From: Trichopria drosophilae
Taxonomy: Eukaryota > Arthropoda > Insecta > Hymenoptera > Diapriidae
DNA length: 64,000 bases
Assembly: GCA_030407085.1 (NCBI GenBank)
Contig: CM059587.1
Location: 93,739,001-93,803,000 of the forward strand
Reading direction: 5' to 3'
In this document: positions 12,191 to 24,249 of the stretch, piece by piece
How positions within the stretch are numbered: the first letter of the stretch is position 1
Layout of the letters: each line of letters starts with the position of its first letter
Notes under the pieces: model-generated
Told to the model about the DNA's origin: nothing
The model's database searches: none
The model's input: the letters and a program-made list of their open reading frames with translations, nothing else
Made by a program: the position numbers and the translations under genes

Positions 12191-14570
12191 AAAAAATTTG
12201 TCATTAAAAATATGGAAAATGAGTCAATATTTACTTATTAAAAATATTTGTAAACTATATATATCATAGCATATGAAAAGTCCACTTTTCTTCCTTCGTT
12301 CTTTGAAGATAAACAAGGAAACAAAGAGAAAAATAAAAAATCAATACTGCGCTAAGTTTGTGAATGTCACACTTTAGCCAGTTAAAAAATGTATTATGGA
12401 ATGGCATTATACACACAAATTTCAATATCGTGAAACTAGTCTATAGATACACGTGCGTATACGACATGGATTCTGTATTATCATATCTTGACGCCGGACG
12501 GTCCTTCTTATGACCAAATGAAAATCCACTTCAATAACGGGAGCCACGGGCTCGAAGAAAAAAAGCTACGAACGCCGCGACGTCACCTGGCGACATCAAA
12601 ACACATAGAGTGCGGCAGTCTTTAGTATGGTTTTATAGTGCATACAAACTTTAACTATGAATAATAGTAAATATAAAAATAATAGTTAATTATCGGTCGG
12701 GTGTTGTGTACTGCTTGAAATAAATTTTAGCATTTTTAGAACTTTGTTGAATCGAAAGTTTCATTTACCGGGTTTATTGAACTTGTGAGAAAGACGAACA
12801 CAACGACTCCATCTGGTATCTGGGCTCAAAACTATTAACGTTCAAAAAATGTTACGCTAGGCGGAGATTCTCGGACATCAGCAAATTAACTAAAGAAAAT
12901 CTTAATTTAGTGGATCAAAGTAATTTTTTATTTAGATTTTTTGTAAAATGTAACTGTTTTATTCACATTTTATATTCAATAACGTTAGATTAGTTAGTAC
13001 GATTTTTTAACCTGGAATTTAAAATTTGCTTTGATGTATACAGAGCAGATTTGTGTCGGCAACTGTTTTGATCGCTTAATCAAAATCAACTTCGACCGAA
13101 GCCTAAGGCGAATCGTAGTAGTTGCCAAATGCCGGTAACTAATGGCAAGTTGCACGGTGCACGAGCTTGACGCAACCTACACATAATTTAATAAGCAACG
13201 TTGTTTACGAGCTTCTGCAACGTCTATGCCAGAATAAAACGGTCTAAAATAACTCTCTTTAATTAATATACTATAAATATTTAGGTGCGAGCAAATGGCG
13301 TATTTAATTGGTTGAAACGTGAGAAACCTGCCAAATTTAAATGGTTATTTATTAAATGTTAATAATAATTGTGTCGTAATTCCTAATTGCTGTTTGGTAT
13401 TAAAAAAATGTGTTTTTTATGTATCTGCTTTTTGGAGATGAGTTTTCAACTTATAATATTGGTTTTCGAATATAGTATTTTATTGATTATTAAATTATTC
13501 GCATTTCTATTTTTTCACATGTTTCTTTTGAATTTTTTAAATCATTTATGACAGTTTTTATTATGACTAATGTACTAGGAAGTGTTCTGTATATTCAACA
13601 TTTTTTATTTTGGTCCTCATGTGTTTCTATTATTTCTGTCTTCAAAATGTTATTACAATTGTCATGTAATTTAAATTCTTGGTAAATTTTCAAAGTCGGC
13701 AAATTTTAAATTAATTTTATTGCATATTACAAGCCAAATGGAAACGTCCAAAATAAATAATTTTCTGGTATACAAGAACGAGGTTATTCAAAGTGAAACT
13801 TTATTTCAGAACTTTTCTCACTTATTGTTCAAATACGATTAAAATTGTAAGTGAAAATATATTTCTCATGTTATTTTTCCCTCTGCAATTTAATTTAACT
13901 AAAATATATAAATCTTTGTTGTTTTTAATCATTCAAAATATATCCAATGATTTGAAAGATTATAAGATGTAAACGGACCTTAAATCAGAAGAATTAAAAT
14001 AGTATTATTCTAAAATAATAATAAGTAGCTGTAAGTATTTTTGTAAAATACAATTTTAAAAATTAGTATTTATCCGTGATATCGGAATTTCTGTTTGCTA
14101 AATGTAAATTTTGACCTAGGGATATTATATAAACATTAGGGTGTGGAGTTATGTCGAAGTTGTCTGAAGCTTTCGTTACTAAAGTAACCATTTACTCAAC
14201 TAAACAACCTGTGGTTCCAAAAAGCTGAATTATTTGTTGAATATTTGTCTTTAATTGAAGTTTTTTAGTTGCTGCTATTCACATAAATATTTAATATTGT
14301 GTGGATGTTTGCTTTACAGTGATTTAGTTCAGACTATGTACCAAACGTAGGTTGTAGTAAACTAATAAAGAATAATTGTAGTAATTATTTAATAAAATTT
14401 CAATTATCTTAATAAAAATGTACGTTTTACCCATTGAATAAACATTTTGTATATTTATAATCATAATAATTACTACGACCCAGACGCGTAGTTTCGGACA
14501 AAGTATTGAATTTGGCCACTACGACAAAAACAAATTACACTAATCAAATGTCATACAAATCCACAGATAA
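12190..14570. other. AT-rich DNA with two GC-richer patches
   Basis: 12480-12620 and 13040-13260 are CpG-richer than the surroundings and contain several TAAT/ATTA homeodomain-type cores nearby. This could be conserved noncoding DNA. No coding or repeat feature recognised. Confidence 0.3.
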
Positions 14571-14574
14571 TCTA

Positions 14575-14960
14575 TAGTGAGACATTCACTTCATATGCTG
14601 ACCAATGGACGATATATGGAGAGCATAATTCCTATCGCGTTTTTTAGAACATCAACTGATATTGTATTATTGTAAAGTATAAAATAATTGTAATTATTAA
14701 AACGAACCTACAAAAATAAAGAATTTAGATTTCAGTTAAATTATTTGTTTTCCAGCGAGTGGAAAATCTCCTAAATAAGAGTTCTTGCATAAGTATTCTG
14801 AAAGATCACTTTAAGAACTCTTTTTGACTCTTATTTAAACCATTTTGACATTGTCAACAAAATTTAAGATGATGATCTCTTAAAGATCAGTAAAAGCACC
14901 GTCCCAACTGTATTTAAAACTTCCGAAAACTGCTGGGTAATCATAAAGAGCTCTTAGTGA
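14575..14960 (-). repeat. Family A repeat, fragment 1
   Basis: Begins with CTTCATATGCTGACC, the reverse complement of the start of the conserved family A core, and runs on colinearly with 50600-51010: shared ATTATTTGTTTT-like and CCTAAATAA/CCTTAAATAA segments, then GATCACTTTAAGAACTCTTT. Orientation is opposite to the copy that starts at 15070. Noncoding and old. Confidence 0.6.
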
Positions 14961-15069
14961 TGTATTTTTGCAATTACTTTTGGTTACAATATTCGTACTA
15001 TGTTAGGTAAATAAAGCTGTAACGACACATGGCTAGGATAATTTCGACTCGGTATAATGTACCTATTGC

Positions 15070-15760
15070 AACTACCCAAACAGCCAAAAGACATCTTGAA
15101 GAGCTCTTTAAGAAGTCTCAAAAGTTGTACGATGTCTTAAATACTTATCAGAAAGAGCTCTTAAAGTGATCTTTAAGAAGACTTATGCGTCGATTTTAAG
15201 AGCTCTATAAGAACTCTGAAATATGAGGTCTCTTATTTGAGAGCTTTGACATATAAAATAAATAATATAAATGAAAAGCAAATTTCTGACAATCATAAAT
15301 CCTATTTTTGTAACTTAATTATTAATTTATACACATACATATTATACATAATTTTTACCTGAGTTCCTTTTAACTGTTTATATAGTTATGTATTGGATTA
15401 CATTCAATAGAATAGGGATCATACGATAATAGTACAAAATTGTGATAACAGTTGCTGAATATCGTAATGCAGTTATTTTGTCATTGTAGCTTATAATCTG
15501 TCGATCTACATATGAAGTAAACATTGTGCGATCTCATTTTTGGATTAAAGAGCCATCTAGTGTCTCTGGAAGAAACAAAGATACATTTAAGATCTCAAAC
15601 ATAAGACCTCTTTGTGACTACGATTTTAAGAAGTCCTAAGTAAGACCTCTTTAAGAGCTCCTCTTATAGATAATGCAGACCTCTTCAGGAGGTCTTTTTA
15701 GAGATATCTCTGGACGACCTTTTTAAGAGATATATGCTATATGGGTATGGTACTTTTTCA
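15070..15760 (+). repeat. Family A repeat, best-preserved copy
   Basis: Colinear with the reverse complement of 44765-45350. Landmarks in order: GATGTCTTAAATACTT (15129), AAGAGCTCTTAAA, TCGATTTTAAGAGCTC, ACATATGAAGTAAA (15510), CATCTAGTGTCTCTGGAAGA (15552), GACCTCTTCAGG and CTCTGGACGACC (15710). It is packed with SacI-type GAGCTC palindromes inside longer AAGAGCTCTT words, so single strands could form many small hairpins. No coding capacity. Other copies lie at 18600-19410, 36600-36830, 49150-49400 and 50220-51020. Confidence 0.7.
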
Positions 15761-15899
15761 TGGCGTACAACTACTATTGAAGTAATTTTTTGTTAATTAT
15801 ATGGTATCACCGGAAACCAATTCCAATTTAGTTCAGAATTCAGGAACCTCAAGAATGTCACTGTATAATACATTGTTTATGGGGTCACTATATGTCCTC

Positions 15900-16340
15900 C
15901 TACAATTATCTAAATAACCAAATAACATGTTTCTTTTTTTCGAGCAACTAAGGTCTCGATAGATTTCGTCTGCCGATTTTGTCTATATGCCAAAAAATCG
16001 CAGATGCATATCGTAAGAATAGGAAAGGGGGCGCGACAGTCGCGAATAACGGCCCAGCCGTCGGTTCTTAGGCAACAATAATAAAGACGAGTGCCTGAAA
16101 GACAGTCGCTCGAGTTCTTGAAGGAGCTACGCATGGCTGCTCGGGTTAAAGACTCGCTAAGTACGTACTTGTAGGCGGTCATTTTTCTCCCGCCATCACA
16201 TATCTTGCTCGATCCTCCTTGCGAGGCCTCCGCCCTCGATCCTATTATTTTTCCCTGTTGCATGCGCATCCGCGCCATATTTATCGCAACCGTGCCGTCG
16301 CATTACCGACCGTTTCGAGCATCATAGAATGCACACACGC
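15900..16340. other. GC-richer island with a 122-codon minus-strand open frame
   Basis: The minus-strand frame 15910-16278 has no recognised domain. It contains several cysteines but no regular zinc-finger spacing. The interval stands out by composition, and GC-rich DNA is naturally stop-poor, so I treat it as noncoding or possible regulatory DNA. Confidence 0.25.
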
Positions 16341-16429
16341 ATCCAACATGCCTGGTTGTTGAAAGACGAATTATGTCATTTGCAGAACAAGGGGACATAG
16401 TAGACGACTAGACGGGGGTCTATGGAGTA

Positions 16430-16441
16430 GGGGGGGGGGGG
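16430..16441 (+). repeat. Poly-G run of 12
   Basis: Uninterrupted G12 at the edge of the GC-richer island. Similar runs of 10-11 G lie at 24545 and 62510. Confidence 0.9.
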
Positions 16442-16444
16442 ACA

Positions 16445-17070
16445 ATTTCAGAAAGTAACCCGAGTGACGGTTTTAATGTGCGGACACTTTGAGGGGCGTA
16501 ACCGGTCGTCTACGTATACCCATGCTACATACGTGCATTACTGTAATTAAAGTCACGGACTCGATGTGCGAGTCCTGTCCAGCGTTTTGAGTTTCCAGAC
16601 TTTTAGCGATTTTTTTTTAATGAAATCGTGCGCACGCATCATTGGTAACTTAAAAAGGGGAATCCCCGATGCACGATACTTCTTCTCTTGCGCAGGAGAG
16701 TGTGTTTTGAGTTTGTGTGTGATTAAGTCGCTTGAGGTTGTGCTTACGGCAATTGCTACTTGCCAGAGTATGTGTTTGGGAGCATTATGTTCCTCGCGCA
16801 ACGATGACAATTACCGGCCGTATTCGATGGCAATTTGCGCGGTTAAACGTTTCGTTAAGTTATTTTCGCGATGGCTTTCGAATGTTTGTTATTATGCGTA
16901 TCATTACGTTTGTGCGCACGTACCAACGTCAGAAAAGAGGCGCTTCGTGCTCATTTTACATTTTTTTCTTCCTTGTTTACCTTCGTTGTGATGTCTGTAT
17001 TTCCTCAAAAATCACGTTTTTTCAACCAATTTGTTGCGAGGCCCGAGAACGTTCTACCCGACTATTGGAC
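16445..17070. other. GC-richer island with overlapping open frames on both strands
   Basis: Frames of 141, 142 and 85 codons overlap in different frames and strands, which is the mark of low stop density rather than of a gene. No domain recognised. CpG is plentiful. Candidate conserved noncoding, promoter-proximal or enhancer DNA by composition only. Confidence 0.25.
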
Positions 17071-17459
17071 ACTGACGTGCTGAATGTTGTTGGTTTTTTT
17101 TTTAATGATGATATAACAAAAATTTGGAGGACGTTTCAAAATTGTCTAATTTTCATCTGAAATTATAATATTTCTAGACCTCTGTATATAAGTTCTTGAA
17201 ATTTCATAGAAAAAGTGTTTACCGCAATTACTTGGCACAAGAATGTACTTAGGACCATTCGTGCATTGGACTTATTTCTAATATGCATATTGCCATGCGT
17301 CATTACGTTGTTCTGCTAATAGATGGCGTCTTTCTTGCAAGCGCAGGAAATTGGTAACGCTTCATATGTTTATATCGTTCAGATGTTTCTATAACCTCAT
17401 TTAGGCAAATCTATCTGTAACGCGAGATCATATGTACATGAGACATTTAAAAAAATGTA

Positions 17460-17752
17460 CAGTAGTCCCTCTCCTAATTCACGCGGTTGGTTTTTAGAAA
17501 ATGGCGGCCTCTCTCCTAATTCACGTTACTTCTATAACCCTACTAAGGCACGTTTCTTCTCCTCCAACGCTCCAAGTTTGCCTTCACGCATGCGCGCGCT
17601 CTGTATTTTGTTTGTTTTTCTCTCACTGTAGTCCGTGAAGTGTCTTAGAGTGGGAGAAGAACGGAGGAGAAATTGTGAATTTGAACGGATAATATTCGTG
17701 AATTAGGCAAGGGAGAGAATTAGGACGGGATGAATTAGGACAGGGACTACTG
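17460..17752. mobile_element. 293-bp MITE with CAGTAGTCCCT ends, TA target site
   Basis: Left end CAGTAGTCCCTCTCCTAATT and right end, read inward, CAGTAGTCCCTGTCCTAATT form terminal inverted repeats of about 25 bp. Both sides are flanked by TA (17458-17459 and 17753-17754), the target duplication of Tc1/mariner/pogo transposases. Inside, CTCCTAATTCACG recurs beside the left end and TTAGGACGGGATGAATTAGG beside the right end. No transposase frame. The ends resemble pogo-like CAGTAG ends, so a pogo-like origin is inferred. Confidence 0.85.
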
Positions 17753-17805
17753 TATTGTAAATATTTTTCACAAATCTTATAAATATAATGTGTTATTACT
17801 TAAAC

Positions 17806-17970
17806 TTATTTACTATCCTTCTATTTCTTTCTCTTTCTTTCTTTCACTCTCCCTGTCTCTTGCTCTTCCTTCCTTTATTTCTCTCTTTTTAATTATATCT
17901 CTCTATATACATTTCACCCTTTCTTCCTTTCTGTATATCCCTTCCGTTCCCTTTTTCATTCCCTTTCATC
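17806..17970 (+). repeat. Polypyrimidine (CT-rich) tract
   Basis: About 165 bp almost entirely T and C on the plus strand with imperfect TTTC/CTTC/TCTC units. The 96-codon serine/leucine/phenylalanine-rich open frame across it is a reading of this low-complexity tract. Confidence 0.85.
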
Positions 17971-18599
17971 GGTATGTCCGATTTATTCAACCGATAACAT
18001 TTTTTCAAATTTGTTATTTTCCAAAAATATTTTTTCCCCGATTAACCCCAAATTTACAAAATTCATTTCGCACATTTTAGCATAGTTTCGTTTATAAAAT
18101 GCAAATTTAGAAGAAATTGATACATCCATATCTGACTGTTTTGCGAGACGCTCTTTCAAATGGAGCAGCTAAACTTTGGGAAAAATTATACTAAACTCTT
18201 TTTTTCAAATACTGAAAAAATTCATTTTTCTAGGTAACGTTCAATTTTTAGAAAACAATTTTTACTACGATACTTATTTTTGATTATCTTCTAATCTACT
18301 AAAAGCATTAAAAATTATGACTTTAGAATTTTGTGTAATTTTGTTTACGCAAATAAAAATAAATAACCCTTCATTTTTATGTTTAAACAATAACTTTATC
18401 TTTCAATCTAACTGTAGGAAATTCTTTAATTTTTACAGTTTTGTTGGCGTTCGTTCGCCACTTTTAAAATCCAAATTAACAAAAATCGAAACAAATAATG
18501 CACTGTCGGGAATACGCTTTTAATAATGTTAGGAAATAATCAAAAACCGCCGGGGAATTTCTAAAGAGATCTTTCAAAATTGCGGATTGTTTTAAAAGT

Positions 18600-19410
18600 A
18601 TACAAAAAGAAGGGTTAAACGTCATTTTTCAAAATTTTTAATGACGGCATAGGTTTGAGTGATCCTCTTAGAACTCTTTTTGAGTATTTTACTATTAACT
18701 TTTCCAAATGAAGTTCTTGAAACAATGTAAGAACCTTTCTTTTGCAAACTTTAGAGTAGTTATTGAAGACCAAACGACTACATTCGGTATAAAAATAAAA
18801 CATATCAATTTTATTTTTTATCACTATTATTGATTATTGATTTTGCAATATTGTAAAAATGTATGACTTCGTTAGCATCCAATACAGCACATACCTCCTA
18901 AAGGGGTCGTCCAGAGCTCAGTCTAAAGATATCTCCAAAAAGACCTCCGGAAGAGGTCTGAATTATGATCTATAAACACGGAGAAAAATGACTCCGTTGG
19001 ATTAGCTGATTCATATCAGCTAAAATTTTCGGCTGGAATTGCCGAAAATATCTGCAATTTTAGCTGTTTTGATTCCGCTAATGTAGCCTTAACCCTACTC
19101 AATTCGCGCTTAGATCTAAATTTCCGCTACATTAGCAAATTTGTTCCGCTAAATTTGCGGACTTTTTCAGTAAATTTAGCTGAAATTATCGGCTATTCCT
19201 AACGGAATTCCAACAGCTATCCCTATAGGATAAAATTGGTAGAATCTGCGGATTTTTCGGCTGATTTAGCCGGTTATTTTTCTCCGTGAAACGTGCTCTT
19301 AAAGACGCCTTTCTTGAGATTTCTTAAAATTGTAATCTTGACGAGGTCTGGTGTTTGTGACCTTATGTTTGTGGTCCTCAATTTATCTCGTTTTGGAATA
19401 TCTCTCTTTT
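18600..19410 (-). repeat. Family A repeat, copy carrying a nested MITE
   Basis: The part 18885-18976 plus 19289-19405 aligns to 44770-44960: AAAGGGGTCGTCCAGAGCTC, GAAGAGGTCT, ATCTATAAA, GCTCTTAAAGA, TCTCGTTTTGGAA and ATCTCTCTTTT occur in the same order. The copy at 44.8 kb is continuous between ATCTATAAA and GAGCTCTTAAAG, whereas here 312 bp intervene. The segment 18600-18830 is only weakly family-A-like. Confidence 0.7.
18977..19288. mobile_element. 312-bp MITE with CACGGAGAAAAAT ends, nested in family A
   Basis: The left end CACGGAGAAAAATGAC and the inverted right end CACGGAGAAAAATAAC match at all but one of 16 positions. Flanking AAA on each side is compatible with a 3-bp target duplication, and the uninterrupted family A copy near 44868 confirms the insertion. 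The interior is a string of short self-complementary words (TTAGCTGA/TCAGCTAA, TTTTCGGC/GCCGAAAA, CCGCTAAA/TTTGCGG). No coding capacity. CAC ends with a 3-bp duplication recall CACTA-type elements, but the assignment is tentative. Confidence 0.85.
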
Positions 19411-21140
19411 AAAACCTTTTCAATTTTAGAAATTTAAAATGTTGGAGCCAATATGATGGAAACGTTCCCCGTAGATTTTCTAAATTCAAAATGGCGAATT
19501 CAAAATGGCGATCAAAAATACGAAAAAAATAATTAATAGAATTGCAAAGCAAAAAAAATCCATTTTTAACAATTTAAGCCTTTGTTTATTTATTAGTTTT
19601 TCTGTTAATTTGTATTTTTTTTTTGCAATATGTTTAAATTTTATGAATAATATTATTTCGTGAGTCAAGAGGAATAAAAGGTCAGGAAATAATTTTTATC
19701 TGCAAACACAAAGGGGACATTGCACTATGTTTAAATACACATTTTTTTTGTAATTGGTGCTGCAAGAAGCATAACGACGACGTCGTTTTCTTTCCGAATT
19801 GCATAAAAGCATATGTTCGAATGTGGAGCACCTTTTTGTGGACCTTGGTGTTTGTACTGCAAGATATGGAAGAAAATAAAACACAAGAATAACAGAAGAA
19901 AATGAAAGAAGGGAATAAAAAAAGTAATAAAAACAAACAATTAAATAATAAAAATAAAAACAATAAGCAAAATATTGTTAAATGGTACTAGTATCGTAAC
20001 GAGTTCATAGTAATACGAAGAGTGAGTATATGATAAGATATATTCTCGAACATAAATTGTCACTAAAAATGCCATGCCGCTTCCGCGATCTTGAATTATT
20101 CGAAATATTTTTTTTCATATTCAATTTCTAAAAATATTTGGTACTGTCGTCCGTTATTTTGGATTTCGAAAATAACGTATAGGTAATCAGTGACTATGAA
20201 GATTTGGGGTCTGGTCCACCGTATTCGATCTTCCATTTTTGGAAATTATTAACTCCAAAAACAAAAGAAATTTTATAAAAAATAATAAAAACGATTTATA
20301 TCAAAATAAAAATGGCTGTATAAGAAGTATTTACAAGAAAAATATAGGATGTTAAATACCTGATGAATAAAAAATGCTTAGTATTTCGTACAATATTATA
20401 GAATTGTACTATTCGCCGTACGCGATGGTTTCTAAAAATACAATTTTAAACATCAATTTCTCGTAAGATCTTAAACAATTTATTTTCAGACATTACTTCC
20501 CCAATAATTACAATTAGAGCTGATGAAAATAAGATTATAATAATGCTTGACATAAGTAACCCTGTGATGATATACCAACATATTTTAGCGTCTTATTTTA
20601 CTCTTATTGATTACCAATAAGTTCCAGAAAGATCACGTCAGAGGAGCAGTTGGACTACTAAATATTCTTAATAACATTCATTACCGCTATTATTATGAAA
20701 TTATATTAAATAATTATGCTTAATACTATTTCATTAAAATCGACAAGTAATAGTTGTAATAATAAGTCGAGCATAATAATATCATAGTATCAGAACTCGT
20801 ACGCTTGGAAAATCGATTTCTCTCCGTGAAAGGTTCGAGCGCGGTCGCATATATCGTAAAAGCCACAACTCGACTACGTTAAAAAGTCACGCAATATCAC
20901 TGATCAACGGTATAATATTTTGCATATTCATATAACAAAGCGAGAAGTTATTGCTTCAAAATGCAGTGGAATTATCGTCATTTTTTACAAAACTTGCGAA
21001 AATAAATAGTTTCTTGCCGTTATTTATTAAGAATTGTTAGTGATTATTTTTTTACATTTCTAATTGCTTCATTCAATAAGACTATGGCCAAATTTGATGG
21101 CCGTTACTGTCGTATTATAAATGCGTCCACCATTTTGAAT
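19411..21140. other. AT-rich DNA, no clear feature
   Basis: A small AAAATGGCGA doublet near 19490-19512 matches the word found in quantity at 34-35 kb. The three overlapping minus-strand frames near 19682-19963 cross A/T-rich low-complexity DNA and have no recognised domain. Confidence 0.35.
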
Positions 21141-21159
21141 TTTGTATATTTATCGCAAA

Positions 21160-22650
21160 TAACCAACAGAACTCTTTCAGAGCTTTTTATGATATCTTTA
21201 AAATGTTTATTGAAGTTTCCTCTCAAATATGAGGCCCTTAAGACGCACACGGGGCCCCAGGGAACTACATTTCTTCTTTAAAGCGCTACAGCGCTTAAGC
21301 ATAGGAGAAAAAAGCACCTATACTGCCATTTACGCTTTGTTTAGGATCACTGATAAGTGGTAGAATGATTGGTAAGCACCATCAAGTTTTCTCGCGGACA
21401 TTTGTTTTTAAATACACCAACTTAATTTTAAAAAAAGGGCTCTTTACGATGTATCTTTAGAAAGAACTCTGGAAGAACTCCATACGATGTACCTTTGGAA
21501 AGAGATTTGGAAGAGCTCTTTACGGCGCATTTCTACAAAGAATTCCGGAAGAGCTCTTTTCAAAGGTGTCTCCAAATGCTTGTTTAAGTGTCCTTCGTTG
21601 TGATTGTTGAAAAAAACAGCTCTTGAACAAGTCTTACGTTACATATGACTTTTCTTTTCAAGTCAACTTTTTCCGGTAAAGCGCGGCCATCTTGAAATTT
21701 TAATTTTTAATTTGTTTAACTTTGAGTTTGAAGTCGTGAACTGCGGTATAGCTCTCGTTTTTTATTAATATAAACAGCCATTTTAAATTTGCAATTTGCA
21801 ATAAGTCACTTTGAATTAGTGATTTGCAGCATGTTCTTAGAAAGAACTCTGGACGAGCTATTTACGATGCATCCTTAGAAAGAACGCTGGAAGAGCTTTT
21901 TACGATGCATACTTAGACAGAACTTTAGATGAGCCGTTATGTCCAATATAAAAATGCATAATAATGAGCTCTTTACGATGAAATCATAACCCATAAAATT
22001 GTGTGTTTAGATACAACTCTGAAAGAGCACGTTATGTTATATCTTTAGAAACAACTCTAGAAGAACCCTTTATGCCGTATTTAAAAATGAATAATAAATA
22101 GCTCTTTACGATATATGCTTAGGAAGAACTCTGGAATATTTCCTTATTATGTATTTTTGAAAAGAACCCAAAGGAGCTCTCTATGATGTATCTATAGAAA
22201 GAACGCGAGAAGAGCCCTTTATGACGTATATACAAATGCGTGATAAAGATATTTTTACGATATATGGTTAGAAAGAACTCTGGTAGAGCTCTTTACCATG
22301 TATCATTGCCAAGAACTCTGGAGGAGCTCTTTATGATGAATCTTTTGAAAAAGCTCTGGAAGAGTTCTGTACGATGTATCTCTACAGAAAACTCTGAGAG
22401 CGCTCTTTATGACGTGTCTTTAGAAATAACTCCGCAAGAACTCAAAGTAATGCATGCTTACAAAGAACTCTGGAAGAGCTCTTTATGATGTATCCTTGGA
22501 AAGAGTTCTGAAAGAATTCTTTACGATGCATTCCTAGAAAGAATTCTGGAAGAGCTCTTTGCGGTGTATCCTTAGTCAAAACTCTGAAAGAGCTCTTTAC
22601 GATTCATCCTTAGACTGAATTCTGGGAGAGCTCATTACGATGTATGCGAT
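21160..22650 (+). repeat. 38-bp tandem array (about two dozen diverged units)
   Basis: The unit is near GGAAGAGCTCTTTACGATGT followed by ATCCTTAGAAAGAACTCT. Successive units at 22310-22590 keep an exact 38-bp step with many substitutions. The clearest parts are 21436-21575 and 21830-22650, with a decayed start near 21165. The two parts are separated by 21545-21825, which matches 25180-25330. Each unit holds an AGAGCTCT palindrome, so the array may have grown from family A. The 82-codon frame at 22240-22488 reads through the array; since 38 is not a multiple of 3 it is not a coding repeat. Confidence 0.85.
21545..21825 (+). repeat. Family G segment (GCCATTTTGAA repeat), copy 1
   Basis: Shares with 25180-25330 the order TTTTCAAAGG(T)TCTCCAAAT, GAAAAAA(A)AGCTCTT, AAGTCTTAC, TTACGGCTTCTC-like and GCGGCCATCTTGAAATT. 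It sits inside the 38-bp array and splits it, so it either inserted into the array or is part of a larger composite unit. Confidence 0.5.
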
Positions 22651-24005
22651 GTGCAACTACTGCTGCTGTCATTTCGTAAAAAAATCGCCCCTCTATCAAA
22701 ATATGAGTTATATGGCTCAATACTCAGATAGTCTTGAGAAATTGAAAAGCACATATTTTTTTAGTTTAAAGTGGAAAAAACGTATTGCCATTAATTTTAT
22801 GCAAATAGCAACCGAAAAACCCGTCAGATAGTAATGCCTATTAAATTTCAAGAATTTTATTGAAACTAGTCCACCATTTTAATGCAGCCATTTCTTATAA
22901 TAAATAACTTCATATAATTTAAAATATTTATTTATATTTTATGTAGTTAAATAGTTTAGTAATATTAATTAATTAACATTTTTTAAAAGTACGTGACGAT
23001 TTTGACAAAATACGTTAAGGTATAAACGAGACACTGCTTAAAAAGGAATTAGAACATAAATGCAAACGTTCAAGCACGTTACGAGTTTCAAGAAAACTAC
23101 TCACATAACTTATTGCACCAGTCCCACCGTTCTCAGACTATTTAGTTGATACTGATGTGTGAGAAAATGCGAACTTCCCATTATTATACCATGTAATTTT
23201 ACGGATTGTAAGTACGGCAAAATTAACGACGTCATGCAGGTTAGAAAACTAAATTTAATGCTCGTGCAATAATTGTCGTCCATTTAAGTAATTTTATTCG
23301 CTTAAGATTGTATTATTCGAAATATTTTAAATATCGTCGTAAAAACACAGAAATGTTAAAATTTTGCTAATAGTTCAAAGAATAATTCGTAATGAATGAT
23401 GACTTGCTTTAGAAAGGTCTTGGAGTAACAAGTCAAATTATTGAATACGCCCGATTTCAGTCTAATAGTTTCGAAATTGACCGACAATTAGATAAACAGC
23501 ATTTATTTAAATAAAATTAGTTTTAAAGGATGTTCAGAAGGTAGTATAATTAGCTATGTAAATTTAGTTTACTATTACGCTTATTTCGTTTTGACTAACG
23601 CAGTGGAAATGGATTTGTTTTATATTTCTAGTCAGCGGCCCTAAAATTAGTGAGTATTATAAGAAATCTAATCAAATTTAAAAAACATTTCTGTCACATT
23701 TTTTTCGAAATTTTGAATTTCGAAAACATATATGTAGATTTATAATCAACCAATCCAAAATCAATCATCTAAAAAGTTCTGAGTAATTCTGATACTATTT
23801 TAACAAATTACCGGCTTATTCGATCCGACGTTTTGAAAGCCATCTTCAAATTCGATTTTATAGATAAAAAATCTACATAACTAATATATAACTAGTTGAT
23901 TGTTTTTAATATGTTTGTTATATATATTGAATTTCTCTGATTATTTACTTGAAACTAATACTCTAACCACTTGCGTGTAGACCGCATGAACTTTGAGCCA
24001 CCTAG
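22651..24005. other. AT-rich DNA, no feature recognised
   Basis: No repeat or coding signal seen in this stretch. Confidence 0.4.
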
Positions 24006-24009
24006 TAGC

Positions 24010-24175
24010 AAATGAGATAACTTCACTCGGTCAATTCTAAGTAAAATTCTCGAAATATTTTTAGCAACACACAACAATAACCTTTTTAAATCCCGAATTT
24101 TAAAAACTCCAAAATTATCTAAGATAGTCTTCTAATATAATCCTAAAATTGCCATTGGCGGACTAAAAAAAAATG
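24010..24175 (+). repeat. Family F fragment (right-arm-like)
   Basis: CCTTTTTAAATCCCGAATTT followed about 80 bp on by GGCGGACTA corresponds to the right arm of the element at 28301-28674, where CCTTTACAGATCCCGAATTT is followed by CGGCGGACCACTTTAG. Strongly diverged. Confidence 0.4.
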
Positions 24176-24249
24176 CAGTCAATTTTCGACACTTCCTCAG
24201 ATTCCATCTAATTTATCCCCGGAGATTCGACCAGATAGTTCGTCTTAGT

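Noticed and set aside
16566..17160. Overlapping 141- and 142-codon frames as a gene
   Set aside because: Different frames and both strands are open together in a GC-richer island; no domain, no splice or start context.
17790..18080. 96-codon serine/leucine/phenylalanine-rich frame as a membrane protein
   Set aside because: It translates a CT-rich low-complexity tract.
22240..22488. 82-codon frame with repeating peptide
   Set aside because: It reads across the 38-bp tandem array; 38 is not a multiple of 3 and the peptide pattern follows from the DNA repeat.
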